Positions 35,683 to 44,534 are shown, numbered from the stretch's first letter. The stretch: DNA of 64,000 nt from Pseudomarimonas sp964350895 (GCA_964350895.1 CAYGMG010000004.1:1-64000); one strand, 5' to 3'. Made by a program: numbers and translations. The notes: a model not told the origin generated them from the letters alone.

Positions 35683-36426
35683 ATGCTGCTCAACGTCGCC
35701 GCCTACGCCTTCTGCTCCCTCGATCAGCTCGCCGAGCTGCGCGAGCGACTTCTCGCACGCGCCGAGCAGGCGGCGCTGCGCGGCAGTGTTCTGCTGGCGC
35801 CCGAGGGGATCAACCTGTTCCTCGCCGGCGAGGAAACCGCGCTGCGGGAGTTCCTTGTCTGGCTGCCGAACCAGCTGCCGGCGGCAGCGCAGCTGGACTG
35901 CAAGTTCAGCTGGAGCAGCAGCCTGCCTTTTCGGCGGCTGAAGGTGAAGTGCAAGCGCGAGATAATCGCCTTTCGCCAGCCGGGTATCGAGCCGGGTGCG
36001 GGGCGCGCCGCGGGCGTGGATGCCGCGACCCTGCGTCGCTGGCTGCAGCAGGGTCGGGATGACCACGGCCGGCCGCTGGCCCTGGTCGACACGCGCAATC
36101 GCGAGGAGCTGGCGCACGGCAGCTTTCGCGATGCGCTGCGCCTGCCGATCGACGACTTCGTCGATTTTCCCGCCGCGGTCAGCGCGCATCGCGAGGCGCT
36201 GGCCGATTCCACGGTGGTCACCTTCTGCACCGGTGGCATCCGCTGCGAGAAGGCCGCGCTGTGGATGCGGCAGGCAGGCTGGGACAACGTGCTGCAGCTG
36301 GACGGCGGCATCCTTGGCTACTTCGAGGCCGTCGGCGGGGAAGGCTGGGAGGGGCGCTGCTTCGTCTTCGACCAGCGGGTCGCGCTGGACCCGGCACTGC
36401 AGCCGCTGCGCGACGTCGCCGACTGA
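35683..36426 (+). CDS. trhO: tRNA uridine(34) hydroxylase, rhodanese-like (TrhO/YceA family)
   Basis: The start at 35683 gives a 247-residue protein. An N-terminal acylphosphatase-like domain (LLAPEGINLFLAG) is followed by a rhodanese domain with VDTRNREELAHGSFRDA and the active-site loop FCTGGIRCEKA (Cys182, Cys188). TrhO proteins hydroxylate uridine 34 of certain tRNAs in an oxygen-dependent way, the first step towards 5-methoxyuridine. It is shorter than the E. coli protein (about 350 residues) and lacks the C-terminal extension, as in several gammaproteobacterial homologues. It is followed 97 bp later by gacA. Confidence 0.9.
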   Translation: MLLNVAAYAFCSLDQLAELRERLLARAEQAALRGSVLLAPEGINLFLAGEETALREFLVWLPNQLPAAAQLDCKFSWSSSLPFRRLKVKCKREIIAFRQPGIEPGAGRAAGVDAATLRRWLQQGRDDHGRPLALVDTRNREELAHGSFRDALRLPIDDFVDFPAAVSAHREALADSTVVTFCTGGIRCEKAALWMRQAGWDNVLQLDGGILGYFEAVGGEGWEGRCFVFDQRVALDPALQPLRDVAD

Positions 36427-36523
36427 CTGGGGCAGGTCGTCGGATCCTTTGCGCTGATGCTTGAGATGGCCGCGCCTGCATGCGAGCATCCGGGATCAGG
36501 GACAGGCCATCTGCGGGGGCAGG

Positions 36524-37153
36524 ATGACCACGGTATTGCTTATCGATGACCATGCGCTGGTGCGCACCGGCATGCGCATGTTGCTGGAAGGCACCAGTGA
36601 TTTCAGCGTGCTCGGCGAGGCCGGGGAGGGTGAAGAAGGTATTCGCCTGGCGCGCCAGCTCAAACCGGATGTGGTGGTCTGTGACCTGCATCTGCCGGGC
36701 ATGAGCGGCCTTGAGGTGACCGAACGCCTGGTCAAGGCGCGTGCCGGGCAGAAGGTGGTGATCGTCACCATGCAGGAGGAAGGGCCGCTGCCGCGACGGC
36801 TGCTGTCCGCGGGAGCGCTGGGCTATGTGGCCAAGGCCTGCGCTCACGAGGAGTTTCTGCGCGCCCTGCGCGAAGTGGCCCAGGGGCGCCGCTACCTGTC
36901 GGCGGAAATCGCCCAGCGACTGGCGCTGGAGCCGCCCGGCGGCGAGCAGTCGCCGTTCGACCTGCTCTCTCCGCGGGAACTGGAAGTAGTGAAGATGCTG
37001 TGCCAGGGCAAGCGCGGGCGGGAGATCGCCGAGTCCTTGCACCTGAGTCCGAAAACCGTCTCGACGCACAAGCTGCGCCTGCTCGACAAGTTGGGTGTGG
37101 ATGACGTGGTCACCCTGGCCCGGCTGGCCAACAGCTACGGAGTTGCGGTGTGA
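36524..37153 (+). CDS. gacA: GacA/UvrY-type response regulator
   Basis: The start at 36524 gives 209 residues. The receiver domain has Asp8-Asp9, phosphoacceptor Asp54 (VCDLHLPGMSG) and the conserved lysine in GYVAKAC. The segment GRRYLSAEIAQRLAL, then SPFDLLSPRELEVVKML and LHLSPKTVSTHKLRLLDKL in the LuxR-type HTH, are characteristic of GacA/UvrY, the regulator that works with a GacS/BarA sensor to drive CsrA-sequestering small RNAs. No sensor kinase is adjacent, as is usual for this system. The gene ends in a strong hairpin terminator shared with the convergent rne gene. Confidence 0.9.
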   Translation: MTTVLLIDDHALVRTGMRMLLEGTSDFSVLGEAGEGEEGIRLARQLKPDVVVCDLHLPGMSGLEVTERLVKARAGQKVVIVTMQEEGPLPRRLLSAGALGYVAKACAHEEFLRALREVAQGRRYLSAEIAQRLALEPPGGEQSPFDLLSPRELEVVKMLCQGKRGREIAESLHLSPKTVSTHKLRLLDKLGVDDVVTLARLANSYGVAV

Positions 37154-37213
37154 CCCGGGAGCCTGTGCAGGTCCGGCGCAGCGCGCAGGGCTCGCTCAGC
37201 GGTTCCTGAGGCA

Positions 37214-37243
37214 CCGCCGACCCGTCCTGTGACGGGTCGGCGG
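37214..37243. terminator. Strong convergent terminator between gacA and rne
   Basis: The perfect 13-bp stem CCGCCGACCCGTC/GACGGGTCGGCGG has a CTGT loop. On the plus strand it is followed by TTCTTGC, so it best serves gacA; on the minus strand the tail is not T-rich. It sits eight bases from the rne stop codon. Confidence 0.85.
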
Positions 37244-37250
37244 TTCTTGC

Positions 37251-40200
37251 TCAGCGGTTGCCGGCCTGCGTATCCGCGCTGCCGGAATCCTTCTGCTGCT
37301 CGGCTGAGTCGGCCTGGCCGTCCGCATCCGGCGTGCTTGCCGTTGGCGCTTCGATCACTTCGGCCAGCTCGCCATCCTCGATCCGCGCGAGCCCATCGGT
37401 CGGGGCCTCGGCCAACACGGCGGCGTCGACCGGCAGCGGCTTGGCCTGCTCGACCGGTACGGCCTCGCTGGCAGCAGGTGCTGCGGCCGGCGTGGCGACC
37501 CGTGTGCTATCCGCTTCGTTGGCCGCGGCCGGCGGTGCCGGGCTGTCGACCTGCTCGGTAGCAGGCTTGGGCAGCTCGGCTGACTCGCTGACGCTCATCG
37601 CAACCGGTTTGCTCGCAGCGGCTTCCACCGGCGCAGCAGGCTCGGCCGGTGCCGGGTGGTTGGCCACTTCATCGGCCGCTGGAGCCGCTGCGGGCGCAGG
37701 CTTGTTGGCCTGCGCTGCGGACTCGGGCTGCGCATTCTGCGCCGCGGCCTCGGCGTCGGGCTGCGGCTTGTTCGCCGGGTCCGGTTCGGCCTTGGGCGCA
37801 GGGTTGGCCTGCTGCTTCGGAGCGCTGCTGGCGGGCTCGGCACTCGATGGCTCGGCCTGTAGGGGCGGCGCTTGAGCAGGCTTGGTTTCGGCCTCGGCGG
37901 CCGGCGCGGCAGCCGGAGCCGGAGCCGGAGCATAGGCAGGAACCGGCGCGGGCGCCAGGACCGGTGCCGGAGACAGCGCTGCGACACTGGCCACGGCTAC
38001 CGCCTGCTTGCGCGACGCCGGTGCGGCCTCGTCGCTGCCGCTGTCCTGATCATCGTCGAAGTCCAGTTGGCCCTGGTCCTGCTCCTGATCCAAGCCCTCG
38101 ACGCTGGAACCACCGTTGCCGTCCTGCTGACGACGACGACGACGGCCGCCGCGACGGCCGCGACGACGGCGTCCGCCGCCTTCGCCCTGGGTGTTGTCGG
38201 CATTGGACGCGGCGTCGGACTGCTCGCCCGTGATCTGCTGCGCTGCTGCCTGCTCGGCTTCGCTGTCGCCGGAGGTCGCCGCCGCTGCGGCGGCAGCCGC
38301 TGCTGCCGCTGCTTTGGCCTGCTTGTCCTCGGGCGCGCTGCCTTCGCTGGCCGGCTTTTCCTGCTTGCGCGGCTCCTGCTGGGCCTTTTCGCGCTTGCCC
38401 TGCTGGGCATTGCCGCGACCACCGCCCTTGCTGCTGCGCGGCTCGTCGCGATTTTCCTCGCGCGGCTTGTCGGCCTGCTCGTCGCGCTGCCGGTCGCGCT
38501 GGCGTTCGCCGCGCTCCTTTCGCTCGCCGCGCTGGCGTTCGCCGCGTTCGCTGCGCTCACCACGCTCGCGCGGCGGGCGATCCTCGCCACGCTTGCCGTC
38601 ACGACGCTTGCCGTCGCGCGCCGGCTTGCTCTCCGCCGTGGGCTTGGCCTTCTCGGCAGGCACAGCGGCGCTGGCCACCGAGGGCGTGCCGCGGAAGAAA
38701 CGCACGATGCGCGAGATCATCCCTTCGGAATGGCTCGGCACCGGGGTGCTGGCCGGCTGGCGAGTCGGCGCCGCTGCCGCCACGGGCGCCTCATCGGCTT
38801 CCTCGTCGCTGCCGCGCACCGGGGCCGGGGTCGCCGGCTTGACATTGGTCACCGCCGGGGCGGCCGGGATGTTGAGGTTGGAGCGGGTCAGCTGGTGGGT
38901 TTCCAGTCGCCGCGGCGTGGCACGGTGATAGCTCGGCTTGGCGGTCTCTTCGCCCAGCTCGTTTTCACGGATGCGGGTGACGTGGAAATGCGGGGTCTCC
39001 AGCTGGGCGTCGGCGACGATCACCAAGGGCACGTCGTGGCGTGCCTCGATCTCCATCAGCGGACGGCGCTTCTCGTTCTGCAGGTAGTTGGCAATCTCCT
39101 GCGGCGCCTGCACCAGCACCTGGCCGGTGTTGTCCTTCATTGCCTGCTCTTCGACCAGACGCAGGATCGACAGCGACAGCGACTCCACCGAGCGCAAGCG
39201 GCCGTGACCCTCGCAGCGCGGACAGACCACCTGGCTCGACTCGCCAAGCGACGGGCGCAGGCGCTGGCGCGACATCTCCAGCAGGCCGAAGCGCGAAATG
39301 CGGCCGACCTGGACCCGGGCGCGATCCTGCTTGAGCGCCTGGGCAAGGCGGTTTTCCACCTCGCGCTGGTGCTTGTTCGAGCCCATGTCGATGAAGTCGA
39401 CCACCACCAGGCCGCCGAGGTCGCGCAGGCGCAGCTGACGGGCCACTTCATCGGCCGCCTCGAGGTTGGTGTTGAACGCGGTCTCCTCGATGTCACCACC
39501 CTTGGTGGCGCGCGCCGAGTTGACGTCGACCGCGGTCAGCGCCTCGGTCTGGTCGACCACGATCGAGCCGCCCGAAGGCAGGCGGACCTGGCGCTCGTAG
39601 GCGTTCTCGATCTGGGTTTCGATCTGGAAGCGCGAGAACAGCGGCGTGGTGTCGCTGTACAGCTTGAGCTTGCGCAGGTTCTGCGGCATCACCTGCTCGA
39701 CGAACTCGCGGGCGTCCTGGAACACACCCTCGTGGTCGATCAGGATCTCGCCGACATCGGCGCGCAGGTAGTCGCGCAGGGCGCGGATGATCAGCCGCGA
39801 CTCCTGATAGATCAGGAACGGCGAGGGCTTCTTCAGCGCCGCCTCGGCGACCGACTTCCAGACCAGCAGCAGGTAGTCGAGGTCCCACTGCAGCTCGTCC
39901 GCCTCGCGGCCCATGCCGGCAGTGCGGATGATGACGCCCATGTCGTCGGGAATCTGCAGCTGGTCCATGGCCTCTTTCAGCGCGGCCCGGTCCTCGCCTT
40001 CGATCCGCCGCGACACGCCGCCAGCCCGCGGGCTGTTAGGCATCAGCACCAGGTAGCGGCCGGCCAGCGAAATGAAGGTGGTCAGCGCCGCGCCCTTGTT
40101 GCCGCGCTCTTCCTTGTCGACCTGGATGACGACTTCCTGGCCTTCGCGCAGCAGCTCCTTCAGGCCGGCCTTGTTCGGGTCTACGCCCTGGGCGAAGTAG

Positions 40201-40427
40201 TCGCGGGAGATTTCCTTCAGCGGCAGGAAGCCGTGGCGCTCGCCGCCGTATTCGACGAAAGCGGCTTCCAGGGAGGGCTCCAGACGGGTGATCCGGCCCT
40301 TGTAGATGTTGCCTTTCTTCTGTTCCTTAGACGGCTGTTCGATATCGATGTCGTACAGCGTTTGACCGTCAACAATAGCGACCCGCAGCTCTTCCTGCTG
40401 GGTGGCGTTGATCAGCATCCTCTTCAT
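37251..40427 (-). CDS. rne: Ribonuclease E
   Basis: The 1058-residue protein begins MKRMLINATQQEELRVAIVD. The S1 domain is at about 38-118. The catalytic magnesium ligands are Asp301 (TAVDVNS) and Asp344 (VVDFIDM), close to Asp303 and Asp346 of E. coli. The zinc-link CPRC is near residue 402. After about residue 520 the chain becomes the non-catalytic scaffold: an Arg/Lys/Glu-rich stretch (about 590-680) likely to bind RNA, a poly-Ala run, an Arg-rich GRRRRGRRGGRRRRRQ, and a long Pro/Ala/Glu-rich tail. This endonuclease governs mRNA decay and rRNA processing at the inner membrane. The scaffold is low-complexity and its partner-binding sites cannot be placed. The gene is divergent from rluC, as in many gammaproteobacteria. 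Confidence 0.97.
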   Translation of the reverse strand: MKRMLINATQQEELRVAIVDGQTLYDIDIEQPSKEQKKGNIYKGRITRLEPSLEAAFVEYGGERHGFLPLKEISRDYFAQGVDPNKAGLKELLREGQEVVIQVDKEERGNKGAALTTFISLAGRYLVLMPNSPRAGGVSRRIEGEDRAALKEAMDQLQIPDDMGVIIRTAGMGREADELQWDLDYLLLVWKSVAEAALKKPSPFLIYQESRLIIRALRDYLRADVGEILIDHEGVFQDAREFVEQVMPQNLRKLKLYSDTTPLFSRFQIETQIENAYERQVRLPSGGSIVVDQTEALTAVDVNSARATKGGDIEETAFNTNLEAADEVARQLRLRDLGGLVVVDFIDMGSNKHQREVENRLAQALKQDRARVQVGRISRFGLLEMSRQRLRPSLGESSQVVCPRCEGHGRLRSVESLSLSILRLVEEQAMKDNTGQVLVQAPQEIANYLQNEKRRPLMEIEARHDVPLVIVADAQLETPHFHVTRIRENELGEETAKPSYHRATPRRLETHQLTRSNLNIPAAPAVTNVKPATPAPVRGSDEEADEAPVAAAAPTRQPASTPVPSHSEGMISRIVRFFRGTPSVASAAVPAEKAKPTAESKPARDGKRRDGKRGEDRPPRERGERSERGERQRGERKERGERQRDRQRDEQADKPREENRDEPRSSKGGGRGNAQQGKREKAQQEPRKQEKPASEGSAPEDKQAKAAAAAAAAAAAATSGDSEAEQAAAQQITGEQSDAASNADNTQGEGGGRRRRGRRGGRRRRRQQDGNGGSSVEGLDQEQDQGQLDFDDDQDSGSDEAAPASRKQAVAVASVAALSPAPVLAPAPVPAYAPAPAPAAAPAAEAETKPAQAPPLQAEPSSAEPASSAPKQQANPAPKAEPDPANKPQPDAEAAAQNAQPESAAQANKPAPAAAPAADEVANHPAPAEPAAPVEAAASKPVAMSVSESAELPKPATEQVDSPAPPAAANEADSTRVATPAAAPAASEAVPVEQAKPLPVDAAVLAEAPTDGLARIEDGELAEVIEAPTASTPDADGQADSAEQQKDSGSADTQAGNR

Positions 40428-40815
40428 TGTGTGTCATTCCTCACGCGCTCGACCGCGAGGAACGCCGGGTGTCCGCGCCCTGTGGGGCAGATGGCCAGCG
40501 CAAAGCGCCCGACCACCGCTGCGAATGCTCCAGCGCTACAACACCACGGCGTTCGGCCGCGGGAGCGCTTGTTAAGTCAAACCGGAAGGTGCACCAGCAC
40601 CGCCCCGGCCTCCATGCCGGAAACATCATTTGGGGTTTCCGTGCGATCACATCCAACTGCCCTTCGAGCACAACGTTCTGCCAGCGCTTACCATCTGTGA
40701 ACTAGACGGCGCCGGCGAAACCTCGGTGGCAATCTGCGCTGTGTGCTCCAAGTATTTGAGCAAACAGCAGAATCCTGACGTAATTTCGCGGCGCGAGTGT
40801 ACCAAGCGAGGAGTC
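40428..40815. other. Divergent rne/rluC spacer, likely long rne 5' leader
   Basis: The 388-bp spacer has no gene. It is less GC-rich near rluC (40740-40800). In E. coli the rne leader is long, structured and used for autoregulation by RNase E, and a similar leader is plausible here, but I could not match its hairpins. Promoters for both genes should lie in this region. Confidence 0.5.
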
Positions 40816-41769
40816 ATGGCAGCAAACGACAAGGCCGGCGGTGGTGTGCGCCGGGTGCTGGTAGAGCCCGACCGGGAAGGTCAGCGGCTCGACAACTTCC
40901 TGCTCGGCCAGCTCAAGGGCGCGCCCAGGTCATTGATTTATCGGATTCTTCGCACCGGCGAGGTGCGCGTGAACGGGGGGCGGGCCAAGCCTGATACCCG
41001 TATCTCAGGCGGTGATGAGATTCGCATTCCGCCGGTTCGACTGGGGGATTCCGGCGACAAACAGCCGCCTTCCAGCGCGGCCACCCAGCGCATCGAGCAG
41101 TCGATCGTGTTCGAGGACCGCTGGCTGCTCGCCATCGACAAGCCCAGCGGCGTCGCCAGCCACGGCGGCAGCGGGATCAGCCATGGCGCCATCGAACTGA
41201 TGCGCGCGGCGCGTCCTGGCGAGACCCTGGAGCTGGTGCATCGGCTCGATCGCGACACCAGCGGCGTCCTGGTGCTGGCCAAGAAGCGTTCGGCGCTTTC
41301 CGAGATGCAGGCGCTGATGCGCGAAGGCGGGATGGAAAAGCGTTACCTGGCCTTGCTCGCCGGCAACCTGCGCAAGCCAAGGGTCAGTGTCGATGCGCCG
41401 CTGCTGAAGTCGGTGCTGCAGGGCGGTGAGCGGATGGTCCGGGTGGATGCCGCGGGCAAGGAGTCACTCAGCCACTTCAGCGTGATCGATCGCCCCGGCG
41501 GACACAGCTACGTGGAGGTCAAGATCGACACCGGGCGCACTCACCAGATCCGCGTCCACGCCGCCCATCTCGGCCATCCGGTAGCGGGCGACGAGAAATA
41601 CGGCGACGCCGAGGCCAACCGCGCGCTGAAATCGGTCGGCCTGCGGCGGATGTTCCTGCATGCCGCCTCGCTGCAATTCAGCCTGCCGGTCAGCGGCGAG
41701 CGTTACGTGCTCAATGCGCCGCTGCCCGATGAACTGAAGGGCGTGCTGGACCGGCTGTCGGCAGGCTGA
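40816..41769 (+). CDS. rluC: 23S rRNA pseudouridine synthase RluC
   Basis: The start at 40816 follows GAGGAG and gives 317 residues. An N-terminal S4 RNA-binding domain (QRLDNFLLGQLKGAPRSLIY, about 22-80) precedes the RluA-family catalytic domain. The catalytic residue is Asp145 in VHRLDRDTSG. The C-terminal block DTGRTHQIRVHAAHLGHPVAGDEKYG is split here only by listing: TGRTHQIRVH and LGHPVAGDEKYG are both present. RluC makes pseudouridines 955, 2504 and 2580 in 23S rRNA. Divergence from rne supports RluC rather than RluD. Confidence 0.94.
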   Translation: MAANDKAGGGVRRVLVEPDREGQRLDNFLLGQLKGAPRSLIYRILRTGEVRVNGGRAKPDTRISGGDEIRIPPVRLGDSGDKQPPSSAATQRIEQSIVFEDRWLLAIDKPSGVASHGGSGISHGAIELMRAARPGETLELVHRLDRDTSGVLVLAKKRSALSEMQALMREGGMEKRYLALLAGNLRKPRVSVDAPLLKSVLQGGERMVRVDAAGKESLSHFSVIDRPGGHSYVEVKIDTGRTHQIRVHAAHLGHPVAGDEKYGDAEANRALKSVGLRRMFLHAASLQFSLPVSGERYVLNAPLPDELKGVLDRLSAG

Positions 41770-41776
41770 GCCCGGC

Positions 41777-42130
41777 TCAGCCGCCGTGGCGGTCGGCGTA
41801 CAGGGCGCTGGCCTTGGCTGCGCAAATCAGGTCATTGCGGGTCACGCCGCCACAGTCGTGGGTCGAGAACTCGACCACGCAGCGGTTGTAGTGCACGCCC
41901 AGATCCGGGTGGTGGTCCTCACGATGGGCGATGTAGGCCAGCGCGTTGACGTAGGCAAGGGTGCGGTAGTAGTCATCGAAGCCGAACTCGGCGCGCAGCT
42001 TTTCGCCGGCGGCGATCAGTTGCCAGTCGGGCAGCTTGCTCATGGCCGATTCCAGATCGCTGCCGGAAAGCCGGTGCTCGGCACCCTTGAGCGGCTTGCA
42101 GTGGCTTGAAGCGAGGTCGTCCCAGGACAT
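41777..42130 (-). CDS. phhB: 4a-hydroxytetrahydrobiopterin dehydratase
   Basis: The start at 42130, after GGAGG, gives a 117-residue protein. The pterin-site signature EDHHPDLGVHYNRCVVEFST is spread over about 75-95 with the two adjacent histidines visible, and the chain ends near GGVTRNDLICAAKA. The enzyme dehydrates 4a-hydroxytetrahydrobiopterin. No phenylalanine hydroxylase gene is adjacent; in many bacteria the protein works alone in pterin or molybdopterin-related chemistry. The gene is convergent with rluC, with only seven bases between stop codons. Confidence 0.93.
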   Translation of the reverse strand: MSWDDLASSHCKPLKGAEHRLSGSDLESAMSKLPDWQLIAAGEKLRAEFGFDDYYRTLAYVNALAYIAHREDHHPDLGVHYNRCVVEFSTHDCGGVTRNDLICAAKASALYADRHGG

Positions 42131-42236
42131 GCGGGCCTCCTTGTTCAGGGTGGATTGCGAGTATAACAACGAGCTTCTAACGCGCCCTGAGTAAACTTCC
42201 GCGCGCTGAATTCCCCACTTCCGTCCCAGGTTCCGC

Positions 42237-42827
42237 ATGATCCAGATCACCGAGGCAGCCCAGTCCTATTTCCGCCGTCTTATCGAGCAGCAGGACGCCG
42301 ATTTCCTCGGCATTCGCCTGTCCGCGCTGCGCGCCGGTACGCCGAGCGCCGATGCGCGCCTGGAGTTCTGCGAGAAGTCCGATCTCGACGGCCAGGAGTG
42401 GGCGGTCGACTGTGATGGCTTCACCTTGTTTGTTGAAAGTGCCAGCGTTCCCTACTTCGATGGTGCCGAGATCGACTTCGCGCAAGCGGTGGGTGGTGGC
42501 CAGGTCAGCATCAAGGCGCCGCGGATCAAGGGCGCTGCAGCGGCCGGCGAGGGCAGCGTGATCGCCCGCGTACAGCAGGTGCTGGACGCCGAGATCAATC
42601 CCCAGCTTGCCTCACACGGCGGTCGGGTCAGCGTCGAGCAGATCACCGCCGAGAATGCGGTCGTGCTGCGCTTCGGTGGTGGCTGCCACGGCTGCGGCAT
42701 GGTCGACGTGACCCTGCGCCAGGGCGTCGAAGTCACCCTGCGCGAGCGGGTGCCCGAGATCACCGCGGTGATCGACGCCACCGACCACGACAGCGGCAAC
42801 AACCCGTACTTCAAACGGCAGGCGTGA
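42237..42827 (+). CDS. nfuA: Fe-S biogenesis protein NfuA
   Basis: The 196-residue protein has a degenerate A-type carrier domain (about 1-95) that lacks the three cluster cysteines, and a C-terminal Nfu domain whose Cys150-x-x-Cys153 (GGCHGCGM) binds a shared [4Fe-4S] cluster in the dimer. It delivers clusters to target proteins and protects them under oxidative or iron stress. The stop codon overlaps the GTG start of the next gene (GTGA). Confidence 0.95.
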   Translation: MIQITEAAQSYFRRLIEQQDADFLGIRLSALRAGTPSADARLEFCEKSDLDGQEWAVDCDGFTLFVESASVPYFDGAEIDFAQAVGGGQVSIKAPRIKGAAAAGEGSVIARVQQVLDAEINPQLASHGGRVSVEQITAENAVVLRFGGGCHGCGMVDVTLRQGVEVTLRERVPEITAVIDATDHDSGNNPYFKRQA

Positions 42828-43504
42828 CCGACCCGGCCGAGGCCCTGGTCGTTGGCCGGGCCGAGCGGCGCGCCGGCGATGATGTCGCGCTGCGCCGCAT
42901 CCGGCTGCTTGCCGGCATCCTGGCCATCGCCCTGCACGGCGCCCTGTTGTGGGGTTGGATCACGGTTTCGCGCTGGCAGCCCGAACGGCCGCCGCAGCGG
43001 ATCGAAGTGGTCTTCGTCGAGCGCAGCACGCCTGCCGAACTTGCCGTTCCTGCGATGCCGGTGCCGCCGGCACGGCCGATCCGGCGGGTTGCCTCGCCGC
43101 GACCGGACCCTCCCGGCACCCGGCGCATGCAGGCCATTGAAGTGCCACGCGATGCGCGGCCGGTCGAGCCGCCGGCGCCACCCCTCCAGCTATGGCGCCC
43201 GGATGGCGGTATCGACCTGCCGGATCAGGACGCCGACCTGCCGGTCTTCGATGACTATGCACGGATCACCTATGACCGCCGTGTCGCGCTGCCCGGCTCT
43301 ACCGATGCGGCCTATGCCGAAACCGTTGCCCTGCGCCTGAGGCGCAGCTTTACGCCAGAGGACATCGTGCTGGCCGTGGTCCAGTTCCTGATGGGTCGCC
43401 CGCAGCCGGACGACTGCGGCAAGATCGAGGCGCGATTGCAGGCAAGCGATCCCGACGTGTCGCGCGAGATCGACCTGCACAAGTTCCAGCGTTACTGCAA
43501 GTAA
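42824..43504 (+). CDS. TonB-like single-pass membrane protein of unknown function
   Basis: The gene starts with GTG inside the nfuA stop codon and encodes 226 residues. A short cytoplasmic head is followed by one membrane helix (about 28-47, AGILAIALHGALLWGWIT), then RIEVVFVER and a Pro/Arg-rich stretch (about 70-125). The C-terminal half is a small alpha/beta region ending in a cysteine-containing tail (DDCGKIEA, FQRYCK). The layout recalls TonB or TolA energy transducers, but the canonical TonB C-terminal domain is not recognisable. Translational coupling to nfuA suggests linked expression. A hairpin terminator follows. Confidence 0.65.
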   Translation: MTDPAEALVVGRAERRAGDDVALRRIRLLAGILAIALHGALLWGWITVSRWQPERPPQRIEVVFVERSTPAELAVPAMPVPPARPIRRVASPRPDPPGTRRMQAIEVPRDARPVEPPAPPLQLWRPDGGIDLPDQDADLPVFDDYARITYDRRVALPGSTDAAYAETVALRLRRSFTPEDIVLAVVQFLMGRPQPDDCGKIEARLQASDPDVSREIDLHKFQRYCK

Positions 43505-43532
43505 GCCGCGCTTTGAGCGCCGGAAACGACAA

Positions 43533-43549
43533 GGGCCCCGATGGGGCCC
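43533..43549. terminator. Bidirectional hairpin between convergent genes
   Basis: GGGCCCC-GAT-GGGGCCC forms a 7-bp all-GC stem in the 69-bp spacer between the TonB-like gene and the cytochrome gene. The minus-strand tail TTGTCGTTT is slightly T-rich, so it mainly fits termination of the cytochrome transcript. Confidence 0.6.
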
Positions 43550-43573
43550 CTGTGACACAGCATTGCGCTGCGC

Positions 43574-43906
43574 TTACTTGGTGTGGCTGAGGTCGCGCAG
43601 TGGACCCTTCTGCGCCGCGTAGTAGGCGGACAGATTGCGGATATCCTCATCGCTCAAGGTGCTGGCAAAGCCGGCCATGATCGCGTTGGCGCGGGCGCCG
43701 GAGCGATAGTCCTTGAGCGACTTCTCGAGGTAGTCGGCGTACTGCCCGGCCAGGCGCGGGTACTGCCCGTCACCCATGCCGTTGCCGTCAACGCCGTGAC
43801 AGGCCTGGCAGGTCTGCGACTTGGCCTTGCCGGCCTCGATATCGCCCTTGGCGGCGGCCGGCAGGGAGAGCGTCGCCAGCGCGACCACGAATGCAATGCG
43901 GATCAT
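43574..43906 (-). CDS. Small periplasmic c-type cytochrome
   Basis: The protein has 110 residues. A signal peptide (IRIAFVVALATLSLPAAA) is followed by a class I monohaem domain with Cys33-x-x-Cys36-His37 (TCQACHGVDGNG), PRLAGQYADYL and a likely axial methionine in AIMAGFA. It resembles cytochromes c4/c5/c553 that shuttle electrons to terminal oxidases. It lies 13 bp after a second small cytochrome gene, so both are probably transcribed together. Confidence 0.9.
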   Translation of the reverse strand: MIRIAFVVALATLSLPAAAKGDIEAGKAKSQTCQACHGVDGNGMGDGQYPRLAGQYADYLEKSLKDYRSGARANAIMAGFASTLSDEDIRNLSAYYAAQKGPLRDLSHTK

Positions 43907-43919
43907 GTCGGAAGCGTCC

Positions 43920-44252
43920 TTACTGTTCGTTGTGGCCGACGCCGGACAGATAGCGCGAGATGTCCGCGATGTCCTCGGCAGTGAAGCTCTCGGCCTGCGC
44001 CTGCATGGTCGGATGCTTGCGCTCGCCCTTCTGATAGGCGGTCAGTGCGATCACCAGGTATTCGTAGTTCTGGCCACCGATCTTCGGCACGTGGTAGTGC
44101 GGATAGATGTTCCGGTAGCCCTCGATGCCGTGGCAGCCGGTGCAGGTGTAGACCTTCAGGCGACCTTTTTCAGCGTCTCCTTCCTGGGCGAAGGCGGGCA
44201 GGGTGATGCAGAGCGCCGCCACACAGGCAGCCAGACGAGGGATCAGCTTCAT
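43920..44252 (-). CDS. Small periplasmic c-type cytochrome
   Basis: The start at 44252 gives 110 residues with a signal peptide (LAACVAALCITLPAFA). The haem site is Cys37-x-x-Cys40-His41 (YTCTGCHGIEGY); a methionine in KHPTMQAQAE is the likely sixth ligand. NIYPHYHVPKIGGQNYEYL is characteristic of c4-like half domains. It is the first of two tandem cytochrome genes. Together they could replace one dihaem cytochrome c4, though nothing fused is seen. Confidence 0.88.
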   Translation of the reverse strand: MKLIPRLAACVAALCITLPAFAQEGDAEKGRLKVYTCTGCHGIEGYRNIYPHYHVPKIGGQNYEYLVIALTAYQKGERKHPTMQAQAESFTAEDIADISRYLSGVGHNEQ

Positions 44253-44470
44253 TCGCGGGTCCGGGGTCGTTCGAGTCAGGGCAAGCGGCGAGTATACCGG
44301 GCTGGCCAAGGATGCCGCCAGACAGTCGATTGCTCACATCAAGCTGCGCAAGCCTAACGCAAACTGAACGAAAGCGGTCCAATCCAGCGGGATCGGCCTC
44401 GTAAGGCGCCTGCCGTGACTAGTTGCACAAGCTGGCGGGCGTCGGCCGGCGCACACTGCCGCCACGCTGC

Positions 44471-44502
44471 TTGACTATGTCAGTGTAGTAGTTGACTATA
44501 AC
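44471..44502. promoter_or_regulatory. Candidate promoter/operator of the RND efflux operon
   Basis: TTGACTAT occurs twice, at 44471-44478 and 44492-44499, exactly 21 bp apart (two helical turns), in an AT-richer patch 33-64 bp before the adaptor start. TTGACT at 44471 and TATAAC at 44497-44502 are recognisable -35 and -10-like boxes but 20 bp apart, longer than ideal; such spacing is seen at promoters remodelled by MerR-type activators. No regulator gene is adjacent. Confidence 0.5.
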
Positions 44503-44534
44503 ACCAGTACCCCCTTCGCTGCCCCGGATCCGTC

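Noticed and set aside
37872..40700. 942-residue open frame antisense to rne
   Set aside because: Low-complexity Leu/Arg/Ala composition mirrors the codons of RNase E on the other strand; rne is certain, and no ribosome-binding site or domain supports the antisense frame.
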